Notes under the pieces: generated by a model | Told to the model about the DNA's origin: nothing | Databases searched by the model: none | Seen by the model: the letters and a program-made list of their open reading frames with translations, nothing else | Translations under genes and position numbers: made by a program | From: Roseococcus thiosulfatophilus | Lineage (GTDB): Bacteria > Pseudomonadota > Alphaproteobacteria > Acetobacterales > Acetobacteraceae | NCBI RefSeq assembly: GCF_017311575.1 | Contig: NZ_JAFFQY010000055.1 | Location: 184,448 to 248,447 of the forward strand | Reading direction: 5' to 3' | DNA: 64,000 nucleotides | Shown here: in pieces, positions 1-9,329 of the stretch | Layout: each line of letters opens with the position of its first letter | Position numbering within the stretch: position 1 is the stretch's first letter

Positions 1-3000
1 CCTCGGCCAGGCTGCCAGGCCCGAAGGCGGCGGCGATGTCCGGGTGCGCCAGCACAGCCAGGGCTTCCGCCAGGATCTCCGCCTGCTGCGCCACATCGAG
101 CCCATGGCCAGGCCGCGCCAGATAGCGCGCGGCGGCCGCCTCGCGCTGCGGCCCGGGCAGCTCGGGCAGGGATTGCAGCAGGGCATGGATCAGGTTGCCG
201 CGACGGAAGCGCGTGCCCAGCGGGTCGCCCGGGGCGTGCGGGGGGGCGGCCGCGCCCTCCACCTCCTCATCCTCCATGTGCGAAGGCGTGGCGACGCGCA
301 CACCCTCCACCTCCGGCGCGGGGCTGCGCGCCCAGGCGGGCAGCGGGGGCGCATCGGCGGCGGTGTTGGCAGGGCGTTCCGCCTTGCGCGCGCCCTCCTG
401 CGGCGTTTCCAGGCGCAGCATGGGGCCGTCCACGAAGCCCGCCGCCTCCGCGCCCCAGGCGCCGGGGTCGAACGGCACCTCCTCCACGCCGGGCAGGCGA
501 CGGAAGCCCTCCGCCACCTTGTCATGCCAGCAGGCGGCGGCCTTCTTCTTGCGATACCAGCCACAGACCAGCAGCCGGTCCTCGGCCCGCGTCAGCGCGA
601 CATAGAGCAGGCGGTTCGCTTCCTCCGCCTCGCGCGCCGCCTCGGCCGATTGCGCGTCCGTCCAGGGGGTCGCGGCGAAACCCTTGGCGCGCGGCGCCCA
701 GAGCGGCAGGTCGTCCCCGGTCCAGCGCAGCCCCGCCCGCGCGGGCGGCGCCGAGGCCGTGTCGGGCAGGATGACGATGGGCGCCTGCAACCCCTTGGCG
801 CCATGCACCGTCATCACGCGCACACGGTCGGCGCTGTTCTCGGGCTCGCGCTTCACCTCCGTGGCGGCGCGGCGCAGCCAATGCAGGAAGTGCTGGAGGC
901 TGGCGGGGTGGGCGCGTTCATGGGCCAGCGCGGCCGTCAGCAACTCGTCCAGCGGGTCGGCGGCGTCGGGGCCGAGGCGGGCCAGCAGCCGCGCCCGCCC
1001 GCCGCGCTCGGACAGGATTTCCGCGACCAGCGCGTGCGGCGGCAGGTGGTCCGCGCGGATGGAAAGCGCCGCGAAAAGATCGGCCGCGGCACCCACGCGC
1101 CCGCCCTCGCCCCGCCGCGCCATCAGCCGCGCGTGCAGCGACCCGGCACGGCCATGGGCGAGCGCGAAGAGGTCCTCCTCCTCCAGCCCGAAGATCGGGG
1201 ATTTCAGCGCCGCCGCCAGTTGCAGGTCGTCCTCCGGCAGCAGGATGGCGTCCAGCGTGGCCAGCACGTCCAGCACGGCCAGCTGCTCCACCAGCACCAT
1301 GCGGTCCACGCCGCCCACGGGCACGTCCAGCTCCTTCAACGCGCGGACGAGCTGCGCCAGGAAGGCGTCGCGCTTGCGGACCAGCACCAGGATGTCGCCC
1401 GCGCGGATGCGCCGGCCCTGTCCAGGGTCGCCCTCGTGCCGGGCGGGCAGGTGTTCGTGGTCCAGCATGTGGCGGATGCGCCGGGCAAGCACCTGCGCCA
1501 GGCGGGAATCGGGGCCGGTCTCGCCCATGGGGGTCTCGGGGACCTCCCATTCGGGGGCGTCCTCGGCCTCGCCGGCCGCCAGCAGGGGCCAGATTTCCAC
1601 GCAGCCCGCCATGCCGGCGCGGTCGGGGTTGTGGCGCAGCGTCTCGCCCTCGCCCACCACGCCCTGGCGGGCCGCGCCGTCCGCGAAGACCGCGTCCACC
1701 AGCGCCAGCACGGGCGGGGCGGAGCGGAAGGAGACGTTCAGCTCCACCCGGCGGAACGCCTGCCCCGCCGCCTCCGCCCGCGCGCCGAAGCGTGTGGCGG
1801 CGCGCGGCAGGCCGGTGGCGTCCGCGCCCTGGAAGCCGAAGATGGACTGCTTCACATCGCCCACGGCAAACAGGGTGCGCGGGGCGGCGTTGCTGCCCTC
1901 GCCCGTGGTGAATTCGGCGGTCAGGGCGCCGGCGATGCCCCATTGCTCCGGGTTGCTGTCCTGCGCCTCGTCCAGCAGCACATGGTCGAGCCCGCCATCG
2001 AGCTTGTAGAGCACCCAGGCCGCGCCCGGGTTCTCCAGCAGCGCCCGGGCCGAGGCGATGAGGTCGTCGTAATCCAGCCGCCCCACCCGCCGCTTCGCCG
2101 CCGCGAAATGGCCCAGCACCGGCCGCCCCAGCGTCAGCGCGGCCATGGTGGCATCCAGCAGGGCCAGCGCCTGGCGCCGCGTCTCGATGTCCAGCAGCCG
2201 CTCGCCCTCGGTGGCGAGAGTGGCCTGGATCATGGCCTGGTTCGCGCCGCAGCCCTTGGTGGCGAAGCGCGCGCGAACGGTGCCCTTGTCCGTGAGGAAC
2301 AGGTCCATCCAAGCCGCCAGCTTCACCAGCCGCGCGGCGGGGCCGAGCGTGAGGAAGGCGCGGATCTCCTCGCCCCGCGTGACGTCATTGCCATTGCCGC
2401 TCAGCAGCAGGGCGGCCGCGGCGCGGGAGAGCGCGCCGTCATCGCCGCCCGCCGCCGCCTCCAGGGCCAGCGCCTCCATGTCCGCATCCGGCGCCAAACC
2501 GAGCCTGGCCGCCAGCCGCTTCCGCAGCCCGGCCAGCGTCCCGCCCGAGGCCATGATGGCCCCCTCGAGCGCCGCCTCCTCGTCACGCAGCGCGCGCAGC
2601 AACGCCTGCATGCCGCGCGCATCGGTCAGCGTGGCGAGGTGCCCCGTCGCGGGGCTGACGGGGAGTTCGGCCTCCCGCGCCTCGGCCATGCGGGCGGCGG
2701 CGTCCATCTCCTCCATCACGGCGAAGCCGGGGGCGAGGCCGGCCTCCAGCGGGAAGCCGCGCAGCAGGGATTGGGCGAAGGCGTGCAGGGTCGCGATCCG
2801 CATGCCGCCGGGCAGTTCCAGCACGCGGGCGAAGGCGTCGCGGGCGCGGTCCGTCTCGTCCTGGCCGGGTGGGCGGCCGAGAAGATCGGTCAGTTCGGCG
2901 CGCAGCGTCGCCGCATCGGCCACCGCCCATTTCCCCAGGCGCTCATTGAGGCGCGAGGCCATCTCCGCCGCCGCCGCCTTGGTGAAGGTGAGGCAGAGCA

Positions 3001-3166
3001 GGCGTTCGGGCGGCGCGCCCCCCAGCATCAGCCGCAGCAGCCGGTCGGTCAGCAGCTTGGTCTTGCCCGACCCGGCCGAGGCCGTGACGAAGCAGGAGGC
3101 CATCGGGTCCGACGCCGCGCGCTGGCGGGCATTGGCCTCGGCGCGGGCGTCATGCGGGACGTTCAT
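1..3166 (-). CDS. addA: Double-strand break repair helicase AddA, C-terminus beyond the window
   Basis: Helicase-nuclease subunit that with AddB resects double-strand ends for RecA loading (the alphaproteobacterial counterpart of RecBCD). The reading frame is open from an ATG at 3166 to the first base of the window, about 1055 codons, so the C-terminal nuclease domain is missing here. Seen: UvrD-type Walker A with SAGSGKT near residue 30, and the DEAQD Walker B near residue 398. Late in the frame is an ALTRAEDRLLV-like helicase motif VI. The ATG overlaps the addB stop by four bases (ATGA), so translation is probably coupled. Family assignment is firm; only the end is unseen. Confidence 0.95.
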   Translation of the reverse strand, partial: MNVPHDARAEANARQRAASDPMASCFVTASAGSGKTKLLTDRLLRLMLGGAPPERLLCLTFTKAAAAEMASRLNERLGKWAVADAATLRAELTDLLGRPPGQDETDRARDAFARVLELPGGMRIATLHAFAQSLLRGFPLEAGLAPGFAVMEEMDAAARMAEAREAELPVSPATGHLATLTDARGMQALLRALRDEEAALEGAIMASGGTLAGLRKRLAARLGLAPDADMEALALEAAAGGDDGALSRAAAALLLSGNGNDVTRGEEIRAFLTLGPAARLVKLAAWMDLFLTDKGTVRARFATKGCGANQAMIQATLATEGERLLDIETRRQALALLDATMAALTLGRPVLGHFAAAKRRVGRLDYDDLIASARALLENPGAAWVLYKLDGGLDHVLLDEAQDSNPEQWGIAGALTAEFTTGEGSNAAPRTLFAVGDVKQSIFGFQGADATGLPRAATRFGARAEAAGQAFRRVELNVSFRSAPPVLALVDAVFADGAARQGVVGEGETLRHNPDRAGMAGCVEIWPLLAAGEAEDAPEWEVPETPMGETGPDSRLAQVLARRIRHMLDHEHLPARHEGDPGQGRRIRAGDILVLVRKRDAFLAQLVRALKELDVPVGGVDRMVLVEQLAVLDVLATLDAILLPEDDLQLAAALKSPIFGLEEEDLFALAHGRAGSLHARLMARRGEGGRVGAAADLFAALSIRADHLPPHALVAEILSERGGRARLLARLGPDAADPLDELLTAALAHERAHPASLQHFLHWLRRAATEVKREPENSADRVRVMTVHGAKGLQAPIVILPDTASAPPARAGLRWTGDDLPLWAPRAKGFAATPWTDAQSAEAAREAEEANRLLYVALTRAEDRLLVCGWYRKKKAAACWHDKVAEGFRRLPGVEEVPFDPGAWGAEAAGFVDGPMLRLETPQEGARKAERPANTAADAPPLPAWARSPAPEVEGVRVATPSHMEDEEVEGAAAPPHAPGDPLGTRFRRGNLIHALLQSLPELPGPQREAAAARYLARPGHGLDVAQQAEILAEALAVLAHPDIAAAFGPGSLAE

Positions 3167-6144
3167 GGCGCATCCCCCTCGCCCGCCGACCATTCATCGG
3201 CGCGCGACAGATGCCGGTAGTCGTGCGCGGCGCGACGGCGCGGGTGCGGGTGGGCGGCGAAGGGGGCCATGCCGAACAGGAACCGGTCCGAGAGGCGCGC
3301 CAGCGCGGCATGGGCCTGCTCGATGGCCTCGGCGATGTCGAGCTTGAGGCGCGTCACCTCGCTCGGTTCCAGCGCGCCGGTCAGGCGCCAGTATTCCAGG
3401 GCGGTGACGGGGTGGCCTTCCATGCCCTCGAAGCCGCCGCGCTCCGCGATCAGGGCCTCCAGCGGCAGTTGCGGGAAATCCCCGCGCTCCACCGCGGTGC
3501 CGGAGGGGGTGGTGCCGGTCTTGTAGTCCACCAGGCGGAGGTTCCCGTCCTGGAACAGGTCCAGCCGGTCCGCCCGCGCGTCGAGGCGCAGCACCCCGCC
3601 GGGGCGCCGCAGTTCCAGCCGCCCCTTCACCTCCGCGAGGCTGCGCGCCAGCGCGGGCCGCGCCGCGGCCTCCAGCCGGATCACCTCCGCGCCGATGCGC
3701 GCCAGGCGCGGCGCCCAGATGGCGGCGACGGCGGGGCGCGGGGCGGCGCGGGAAAGGGCCTCGGCCATCGCGGCCTCCCACATCTGCCGCGCCATGGCCT
3801 CGCCGGGCCAGCCGGCGCCGAGCTGCGCCAGGAAGCGGTGCATGGCGGTGTGGACGAGGTTGCCGTAGTCGGCCGCGTCCGCCTCCTGCTCCAGCGGCGG
3901 CAGGGCGCGGAGCCCCAGCACATGCTTCGCGTGGAAGGCATAGGGGTCGGCCAGCAGCATCTGCACGTCACTGACCGTGACGCGGTGCGGGCGGGCACTG
4001 GTCGGCGGGCAGGGCGCGGGGCGTTCCTGCGGGCGCACGGAAGCAGGCGCGTCCAGCAACCGGGCCCAATGCGCCTCGGGCGCGGCCGCCATGGACAGCC
4101 CCTGCCCCTTCAGCAGCGTGTCGAGCCGCGTGAGCCAGCGGGCCGGCACCGTCGGGCTCCCGCCGCGCCGCGCCGCGCGCGACAGCACCACTCGCCGCGA
4201 GCCCGCGCCGAACTGGAAAAAGTCGGCGGCCACGCGGCCGATCCGCAATTCCGGCGAGGGCAGGCCGAATTCGCGCCGCATGGGCCGGCTCATCCAGGGG
4301 CCGGGGTCGGCGGCCTGGGGCCAGATGGTCTCGTCGAGCGCGCCCAGCACCACCAGGTCGAAGTCGAGCAGGCGCGCTTCCAGCAGGCCCAGAATTTCCA
4401 CCTGCGGGTGCAGCGCCGCCCCCGTCCGGCCGCGCGCCACGCGCGCCGCGCGGGTGGTGCCGGCGGCCAGCAGCGCCTCGAACAGCCCGGGCCATTCGGC
4501 GGGCGCGATGGGCGGCAGTTCCGCGAGCGCCGGCGGCAGGGCGGCCAGATGGCGGGCCAAAGCTTCCCCTTCCGCCTGGGCGTAGAGGCGCAGGCCGCCG
4601 GGCAGGTCGGGCGTGGTGGCCAGCGCCTCGGCGGCGCGAAGCTGGGCTTCGAGCAGTTCGGCGGGCGGGCGGGGCTCCGCCTCCTCCGGCAGGGCGGTGA
4701 AACCGTCGAGGCAGGCCGCCAGCGCGTCCAGCAGCGGCGCGGCCTCGGCCAGCCCGAGCGCCCGCAGCCCCGCGAAGCCGGGCGCCGGGGCCGGGCCGCG
4801 CAGGGCCTTCGCCTCCAGCGCGCGGGCGGCGGCCAGCAATTCCCCCCGCGCCATCCCCGCCGCGCAGAGCGGGTGCTTCAGCAAGGCCAGCAAGGCCACC
4901 GGCCCCATCTCCCCCGCCGCCAGCTTGGCGATGAGGCGCAGGAAGGCGCCGGGCGGCGTGTCGGAGAGCGGCTGCCCCGCGCTGTCATCCGCGAGGATGC
5001 CGTGGCGCGGCAATTCCGCCGCCACGCGCCGCGCCAGGTCCCGGTCGGGCGTCACCAGCGCGGCCCGCGCGCCGGGGGTTTCCAGGGCACCCCGCAACGC
5101 CAGCGCGATGGACGTCGCCTCATGCTGGGAATCACCGGCCGAAAGCCGCGTGACGCCTTCCAGCGCCTCCGGGCGCAGGCCGGGTTCCAGCCAGGGCGCG
5201 AGGTGCCCCGCCGGCAGCAGCGCGGTCCCGAGCAGGTGGGCGCGCGGCGTGGCCTCGCCCTCCACCCAGGGCGTGGCATCGGCCAGGGTCGCGCCCATGC
5301 GGGCCAGCATGGCGCGCTGCCCGGCGAAGGGGTGGGTGGGGGCGCCGTCCAGCGCCGCCTCGGGCAGGGCGGCGGTCGCGGCATCCTCGCCCGTCAGCAC
5401 CACGAAGCCTTGCGGCAGGCGCGTCGCCACCACCCGCAGCAGGTCGGAGGCCGCGGGGATGGTGCCGCCCATGCCGATGCCGGCGGCGATGACGGCGCCC
5501 TCCGGCGGGGCTTCCTCCCAGGCGCGGCGCTGGGCGCGCAGCGCCATGACGCGCCGCACCCCAACATCGAGCAGCCCCTGCCCGTGCAGCCACTCCTGCC
5601 ATTCCACCACCGCGGCGCGGAGGAAGGTGGTCGTGATCTGCCAATGGCTCGCCAGGTGCTCCGGCGCCAGCCCGTCCAGCTTTTCCAGCCAGCGATGTTC
5701 CAGCAGGGCGGGGTCGTCCGGGAGGGTCTCGGCCTCCTCCAGCGCGATCTCGTCCAGCAGCTTCGAGAGTTCGCCGCCCAGCGCCCAGGCGTGTTCGGCC
5801 GTGGGGGGGCCGCCGAAGCGCGGGGGCCATTTCGCCGCGAAACCCGCCAGCACCGCCTGGCGGCGCAGCGGGTCCACCGCGGGCGGCAGGTCCAGCAGGG
5901 CCGGCAGGGCGAGTTCGTCCGCATCCTCCACCGACAGCCCCGCCAGCGGCCGCAGCCGGGGCAGCAGCAGGGCGGGCGAATCCGCCTCGCGCAGGAAGGC
6001 GGCCTGGAGGGCCCGGGCCGCGCGGCGGGTGGGCAGCAGGATGGTGGCGGCGGCCAGTTCCTCGCCCACGCCCAGCCGCGCCAGGGCCCCGCGCGCGAGG
6101 GCGGGCAGGAAGGGCATCCCGGGGGCGATGGTGAAGAGGCGCAT
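3163..6144 (-). CDS. addB: Double-strand break repair protein AddB
   Basis: Inactivated-helicase plus nuclease subunit of the AddAB end-resection complex, 993 residues, close to the usual alphaproteobacterial length. The N-terminus carries a degenerate helicase start with ILLPTRRAARALQ. The C-terminal third has the PD-(D/E)XK nuclease signature: a conserved His in NLVHTAMHRFL near residue 761, an Asp in LDARADRLD near 855 and VDYKTG near 873. It follows the murU-like gene by 8 bases and overlaps addA by 4. The pair is thus made from one message with the genes upstream. Confidence 0.95.
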   Translation of the reverse strand: MRLFTIAPGMPFLPALARGALARLGVGEELAAATILLPTRRAARALQAAFLREADSPALLLPRLRPLAGLSVEDADELALPALLDLPPAVDPLRRQAVLAGFAAKWPPRFGGPPTAEHAWALGGELSKLLDEIALEEAETLPDDPALLEHRWLEKLDGLAPEHLASHWQITTTFLRAAVVEWQEWLHGQGLLDVGVRRVMALRAQRRAWEEAPPEGAVIAAGIGMGGTIPAASDLLRVVATRLPQGFVVLTGEDAATAALPEAALDGAPTHPFAGQRAMLARMGATLADATPWVEGEATPRAHLLGTALLPAGHLAPWLEPGLRPEALEGVTRLSAGDSQHEATSIALALRGALETPGARAALVTPDRDLARRVAAELPRHGILADDSAGQPLSDTPPGAFLRLIAKLAAGEMGPVALLALLKHPLCAAGMARGELLAAARALEAKALRGPAPAPGFAGLRALGLAEAAPLLDALAACLDGFTALPEEAEPRPPAELLEAQLRAAEALATTPDLPGGLRLYAQAEGEALARHLAALPPALAELPPIAPAEWPGLFEALLAAGTTRAARVARGRTGAALHPQVEILGLLEARLLDFDLVVLGALDETIWPQAADPGPWMSRPMRREFGLPSPELRIGRVAADFFQFGAGSRRVVLSRAARRGGSPTVPARWLTRLDTLLKGQGLSMAAAPEAHWARLLDAPASVRPQERPAPCPPTSARPHRVTVSDVQMLLADPYAFHAKHVLGLRALPPLEQEADAADYGNLVHTAMHRFLAQLGAGWPGEAMARQMWEAAMAEALSRAAPRPAVAAIWAPRLARIGAEVIRLEAAARPALARSLAEVKGRLELRRPGGVLRLDARADRLDLFQDGNLRLVDYKTGTTPSGTAVERGDFPQLPLEALIAERGGFEGMEGHPVTALEYWRLTGALEPSEVTRLKLDIAEAIEQAHAALARLSDRFLFGMAPFAAHPHPRRRAAHDYRHLSRADEWSAGEGDAP

Positions 6145-6152
6145 GACCCCTT

Positions 6153-6881
6153 CTACCGCCCCGACGCGTCAGGCGCGGACATGTCAGCCAGCCGCCTCTC
6201 GGTGCGCGCCAGGTCCGGCGGGGTGGAGAGGTGGAACCACCACCCGTCATGCACCAGCCCATAGAGCCGCCCCGCCTCCAGCGCCCGGTCGAAGCAGCGG
6301 TTCAGGCTGAAGCGGCCCTGGGGTTCGGGCGCCACCAGCGCGGGCGCCATCACCTGCACGCCGCCGAACAGATAGGGCGCCTGTTCGTGCGGCCCGGGGC
6401 GGCGCAGCCCGCCCAGCGGATCCATGTGGAAATCGCCGCGCCCCACCTCGCCCTCGATGGTGGAGGTGCGGACCATCAGCAGCAGCGCGTCCATGCGCTC
6501 CGGGTCGAAGGCGTCGCGCAGGCGCAGCAGGGCGGGACGCGGCCCGTCCAGCCAGAAGGCATCGCCATTGACCACGGCGAAGGGCGCCTCCCCCAGCAAG
6601 GGCAGGGCACGGCGCAGGCCGCCGCCGGTTTCCAGCAGATCGGGTTCCAGTTGCAGCCGGGTGCGCGGGGGGGCGGTGCGGGCGGCCAGCGCCTCGGCCA
6701 CGCGCTCGGCCCGCCAATGGGCGTTGACCACCACCTGCTCGACGCCGGCCTCCGCCAGGCGGTCCAGCGCGTGGTCGAGCAGGGAACGCCCGCGCACCCG
6801 CAGCAGCGGCTTGGCCGTGGTGGCGGTCAGCGGTCGCATCCGCGTGCCGAGGCCGGCCGCCAGCACCATCCCGTGCTTCAC
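6153..6881 (-). CDS. murU: Nucleotidyltransferase, MurU-like (N-acetylmuramate-1-phosphate uridylyltransferase)
   Basis: Probably makes UDP-MurNAc from MurNAc-1-phosphate in the anhydro-muropeptide recycling shortcut. This is known for MurU in Pseudomonas, and the substrate here is inferred. The 242-residue protein opens with the sugar nucleotidyltransferase signature LAAGLGTRMRPLT followed by KPLL, and has VNGDAFWLDG around residue 110, the usual metal-binding Asp region. The start is GTG at 6881; its first four bases (GTGA) overlap the stop of the kinase gene upstream. The kinase-nucleotidyltransferase pairing is what supports AmgK/MurU over other NTP transferases. Confidence 0.8.
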   Translation of the reverse strand: MKHGMVLAAGLGTRMRPLTATTAKPLLRVRGRSLLDHALDRLAEAGVEQVVVNAHWRAERVAEALAARTAPPRTRLQLEPDLLETGGGLRRALPLLGEAPFAVVNGDAFWLDGPRPALLRLRDAFDPERMDALLLMVRTSTIEGEVGRGDFHMDPLGGLRRPGPHEQAPYLFGGVQVMAPALVAPEPQGRFSLNRCFDRALEAGRLYGLVHDGWWFHLSTPPDLARTERRLADMSAPDASGR

Positions 6882-7813
6882 GGATTCCCCCGCAGCGCGG
6901 GCGGCACATGCGCGTCCAGGAAGCGCGCCAGCGGCGCGGTGGCGGGGTGGGTGAGCGCCCGGCCCAGCAGCGCCCAGCAGCGCGGGCCATGTTGCAGGTA
7001 GTGCGGCTTGCCGTCGCGCCGATCGAGCCGCACCCAGAGGGCGGCCACGCGCAGGTGCCGTTGGGCGGCGCAGGCGGCCATGGCGGCGGCGAAGTCGCCG
7101 GCGGCAAGTTCGGGCCGCGCGGCCAGGTATTGCCGCAGCGCGGCATCCCTCAACGCCGGTTCCACGTCCCGCCGCGCATCCTCCACCAGCGACACCAGGT
7201 CATAGGCCGCATGGCCCAGGGCCGCGTCCTGCACGTCAATCAGCGCCATGCCGCGCGGGGTGGGCATGAGGTTGGCGGGAAAGTAGTCGCGGTGGACGAA
7301 GCCGGCCCCCGCGAAGGGCGCCAGCATCTCGCGGATGGCGGCGTCCAGCCCCGCGCGCACCGCGTCACCGGGCGGGGCGCCGAAGCGGGCGGGCCACCAC
7401 CAGTCCAGGAAGGTGGCCGCCGCCGTGCGCGACATCGCCGCCGCATCCCATTCCGGCAGGCCGGGCGGGGGCGGGGCGGCGGCGGCGCGGGCAAGGCTCG
7501 CCACCGCCTCGGCATAGAGCGGGCCGGGGTCCGCCCCCGCATCCAGCGCATCGGCCATGCTGGCGGGGCCGAGATCCTCCACCAGCGCCGTCAGCCCGGG
7601 CCGGTCCACCGCCAGCACCTCGGGCGTGGGGACGCCGATGGCGCGCAGGTGTTCGGCCACGCGCAGGAAGGCCTCGAGATATGCCGCATCGGGCGTCTGC
7701 ATCACCAAGGCGGGGCGCGGGCCGCCATGCAGGCGGGTGTAGCGCTTGGAGGCATCGCCCGGCAGCGCCTCGGCGCGGGCCTGGCCGAAGCCGTGGGTTT
7801 CCAGGAGGTTCAC
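6878..7813 (-). CDS. amgK: Sugar/aminoglycoside-type phosphotransferase, AmgK-like
   Basis: Phosphotransferase of the APH fold, likely the anomeric MurNAc/GlcNAc kinase that feeds the MurU-like enzyme in cell-wall recycling. Seen: catalytic loop HRDYFPANLM and the metal-binding LIDVQDA, the two hallmarks of APH-type kinases. The frame extends further upstream, but the coding-like sequence begins VNLLETHGFG at a GTG at 7813, which overlaps the tsaE stop as GTGA and gives 311 residues. Its use in recycling is inferred from the neighbouring nucleotidyltransferase; a different sugar substrate remains possible. Confidence 0.8.
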   Translation of the reverse strand: MNLLETHGFGQARAEALPGDASKRYTRLHGGPRPALVMQTPDAAYLEAFLRVAEHLRAIGVPTPEVLAVDRPGLTALVEDLGPASMADALDAGADPGPLYAEAVASLARAAAAPPPPGLPEWDAAAMSRTAAATFLDWWWPARFGAPPGDAVRAGLDAAIREMLAPFAGAGFVHRDYFPANLMPTPRGMALIDVQDAALGHAAYDLVSLVEDARRDVEPALRDAALRQYLAARPELAAGDFAAAMAACAAQRHLRVAALWVRLDRRDGKPHYLQHGPRCWALLGRALTHPATAPLARFLDAHVPPALRGNP

Positions 7814-8250
7814 AGCCGGCCCTCCCAGCCCGCCAGGGTGATGCGGCGTGCGTCCTCGTCGAGCGGTTCCAGGGTGACCTCCAGCGCGGTGTCGGGGGCC
7901 AGCGCGCCCAGGCGCTCGGGCCACTCCACCAGCACGATCCCTTCCCGCGCCTCGTCCCAGCCCAGTTCCATCAGCCCCCCGGGCCCGTCCAGCCGATACA
8001 GGTCATAATGGTGCGCCGTGATGCCCCCCGGCAGCGGGTAGGATTGCACCAGGGTGAAGGTGGGGCTGGGCACCTCCAGCGCCGGGTCGCCGGACGCGGC
8101 GCGCAGGAAGGCGCGGGCCAGCGCCGACTTGCCCGCGCCCAGCGGGCCGCGCAGCAGGATCACGTCGCCGGGGCAAGCGAGGCGCGCGAGGCGGGCGGCC
8201 AGGGCCTCGGTCTCGGCCAGGGTGGAAACGATCAAATTCATCCCCCGCAT
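7810..8250 (-). CDS. tsaE: tRNA threonylcarbamoyladenosine biosynthesis ATPase TsaE
   Basis: ATPase that works with TsaB and TsaD to install t6A37 on ANN-decoding tRNAs in the cytoplasm. The 146-residue protein has the P-loop GPLGAGKS near residue 38, PSPTFTLVQSY and YDLYRL, and VEWPERLG near the C-terminus, all typical of the family. It is the first gene of the leftward group tsaE-amgK-murU-addB-addA. ATG at 8250 is preceded by AGGGGG at usable spacing; an ATG three codons in is the alternative. Confidence 0.93.
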   Translation of the reverse strand: MRGMNLIVSTLAETEALAARLARLACPGDVILLRGPLGAGKSALARAFLRAASGDPALEVPSPTFTLVQSYPLPGGITAHHYDLYRLDGPGGLMELGWDEAREGIVLVEWPERLGALAPDTALEVTLEPLDEDARRITLAGWEGRL

Positions 8251-8315
8251 TCTGGCCCCCTGCCCTGCCCTCCGCCAGACTGGACGCGCGCCTGGAAGCC
8301 GGGCATCCCAGCGCC

Positions 8316-9329
8316 ATGACCGAGACCATCACCACCGACGTGGCCATCATCGGCGCGGGGCCCGTGGGGCTCTTCGCCGTCTTCGAGTGCGGGATGCTGA
8401 AGATGTCCTGCACCGTGATCGACACGCTGGAGGAGATCGGCGGCCAATGCGCCGCGCTCTATCCCGAGAAACCCATTTTCGACATCCCGGCCCACCCCCG
8501 CATTGACGGGGCGGCGCTGATCCGCGCGCTGGAGGAACAGGCGGCACCCTTCTCGCCCAACTACCTGCTGGCCCAGCGGGTCGAGGCCCTGCGGCCGGAG
8601 GAGGGCGGCTTCACCCTGACCACCAGCGCGGGCCGGGTGGTGCGCGCCAAGGCCGTGATCCTGGCGGCCGGCGCCGGCGCCTTCGGCCCCAACCGCCCCC
8701 CGCTGAATGATCTGCCGGGCTACGAGGCCTCGGGCGCCGTGCGCTACATGGTGACCAGGCGCGAGGAATTCCGCGGCAAGCGCGTCGTCATCGCGGGCGG
8801 CGGCGACAGCGCGGTGGATTGGGCCTTGTCGCTCAAGGATGTGGCGGCCAAGGTCATCGTCGTCCACCGCCGCGACAAGTTCCGCGCCGCGCCCGAGACG
8901 GCCGCGCAGCTCGCCGCCGCCGCCGCGCGCGGCGAGGTGGAGATGGCCATCCCCTACCAGCTGCACGGGCTGGAGGGCGACGGATCACGCCTCGCCGCCG
9001 TGACGCTCGCCACGCTGAAGGGCGAGGAAAAGCGCGTGGAGGCCGACCACCTCCTGGCCTTCTTCGGCCTTTCCATGGAACTCGGCCCCATCGCGGAATG
9101 GGGGCTGGGGCTGGAGCGCAGCCACATCACGGTCGAGGCGGCCACCTGCGCCACCAACATCCCGGGCGTGCACGCCATCGGCGACATCGCGACCTATCCG
9201 GGCAAGCTGAAGCTGATTTTGCAGGGGTTTTCCGAAGCCGCCATGGCCGCCCACGCCATCCACCCCCGGGTGTTTCCGGGCGAGGCGCTGCACTTCGAAT
9301 ATTCCACCAGCAAGGGCGTGCCGGCGTGA
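8316..9329 (+). CDS. Ferredoxin--NADP reductase, thioredoxin-reductase-like type
   Basis: Flavoprotein that passes electrons between NADPH and ferredoxin or flavodoxin, 337 residues. The N-terminal FAD site is AIIGAGPVGLF (about residues 11-21), followed by GGQCAALYPEKPI, characteristic of this FNR subtype. The second dinucleotide site, IAGGGDSAVDWAL, lies near residue 150. There is no CxxC redox motif, which separates it from true thioredoxin reductase. It is divergent from tsaE across 65 bases and overlaps the next gene by three bases. Confidence 0.9.
   Translation: MTETITTDVAIIGAGPVGLFAVFECGMLKMSCTVIDTLEEIGGQCAALYPEKPIFDIPAHPRIDGAALIRALEEQAAPFSPNYLLAQRVEALRPEEGGFTLTTSAGRVVRAKAVILAAGAGAFGPNRPPLNDLPGYEASGAVRYMVTRREEFRGKRVVIAGGGDSAVDWALSLKDVAAKVIVVHRRDKFRAAPETAAQLAAAAARGEVEMAIPYQLHGLEGDGSRLAAVTLATLKGEEKRVEADHLLAFFGLSMELGPIAEWGLGLERSHITVEAATCATNIPGVHAIGDIATYPGKLKLILQGFSEAAMAAHAIHPRVFPGEALHFEYSTSKGVPA

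Noticed and set aside
44..3220. Plus-strand open frame of 1058 codons across addA
   Set aside because: It is antisense to the intact addA frame, which has clear helicase motifs. Its translation is low-complexity Arg/Gly/Gln-rich, as is typical of shadow frames in GC-rich DNA.
3211..6264. Plus-strand open frame of 1017 codons across addB
   Set aside because: Antisense shadow of addB, with the same Arg/Gly/Gln-rich composition and no domain.
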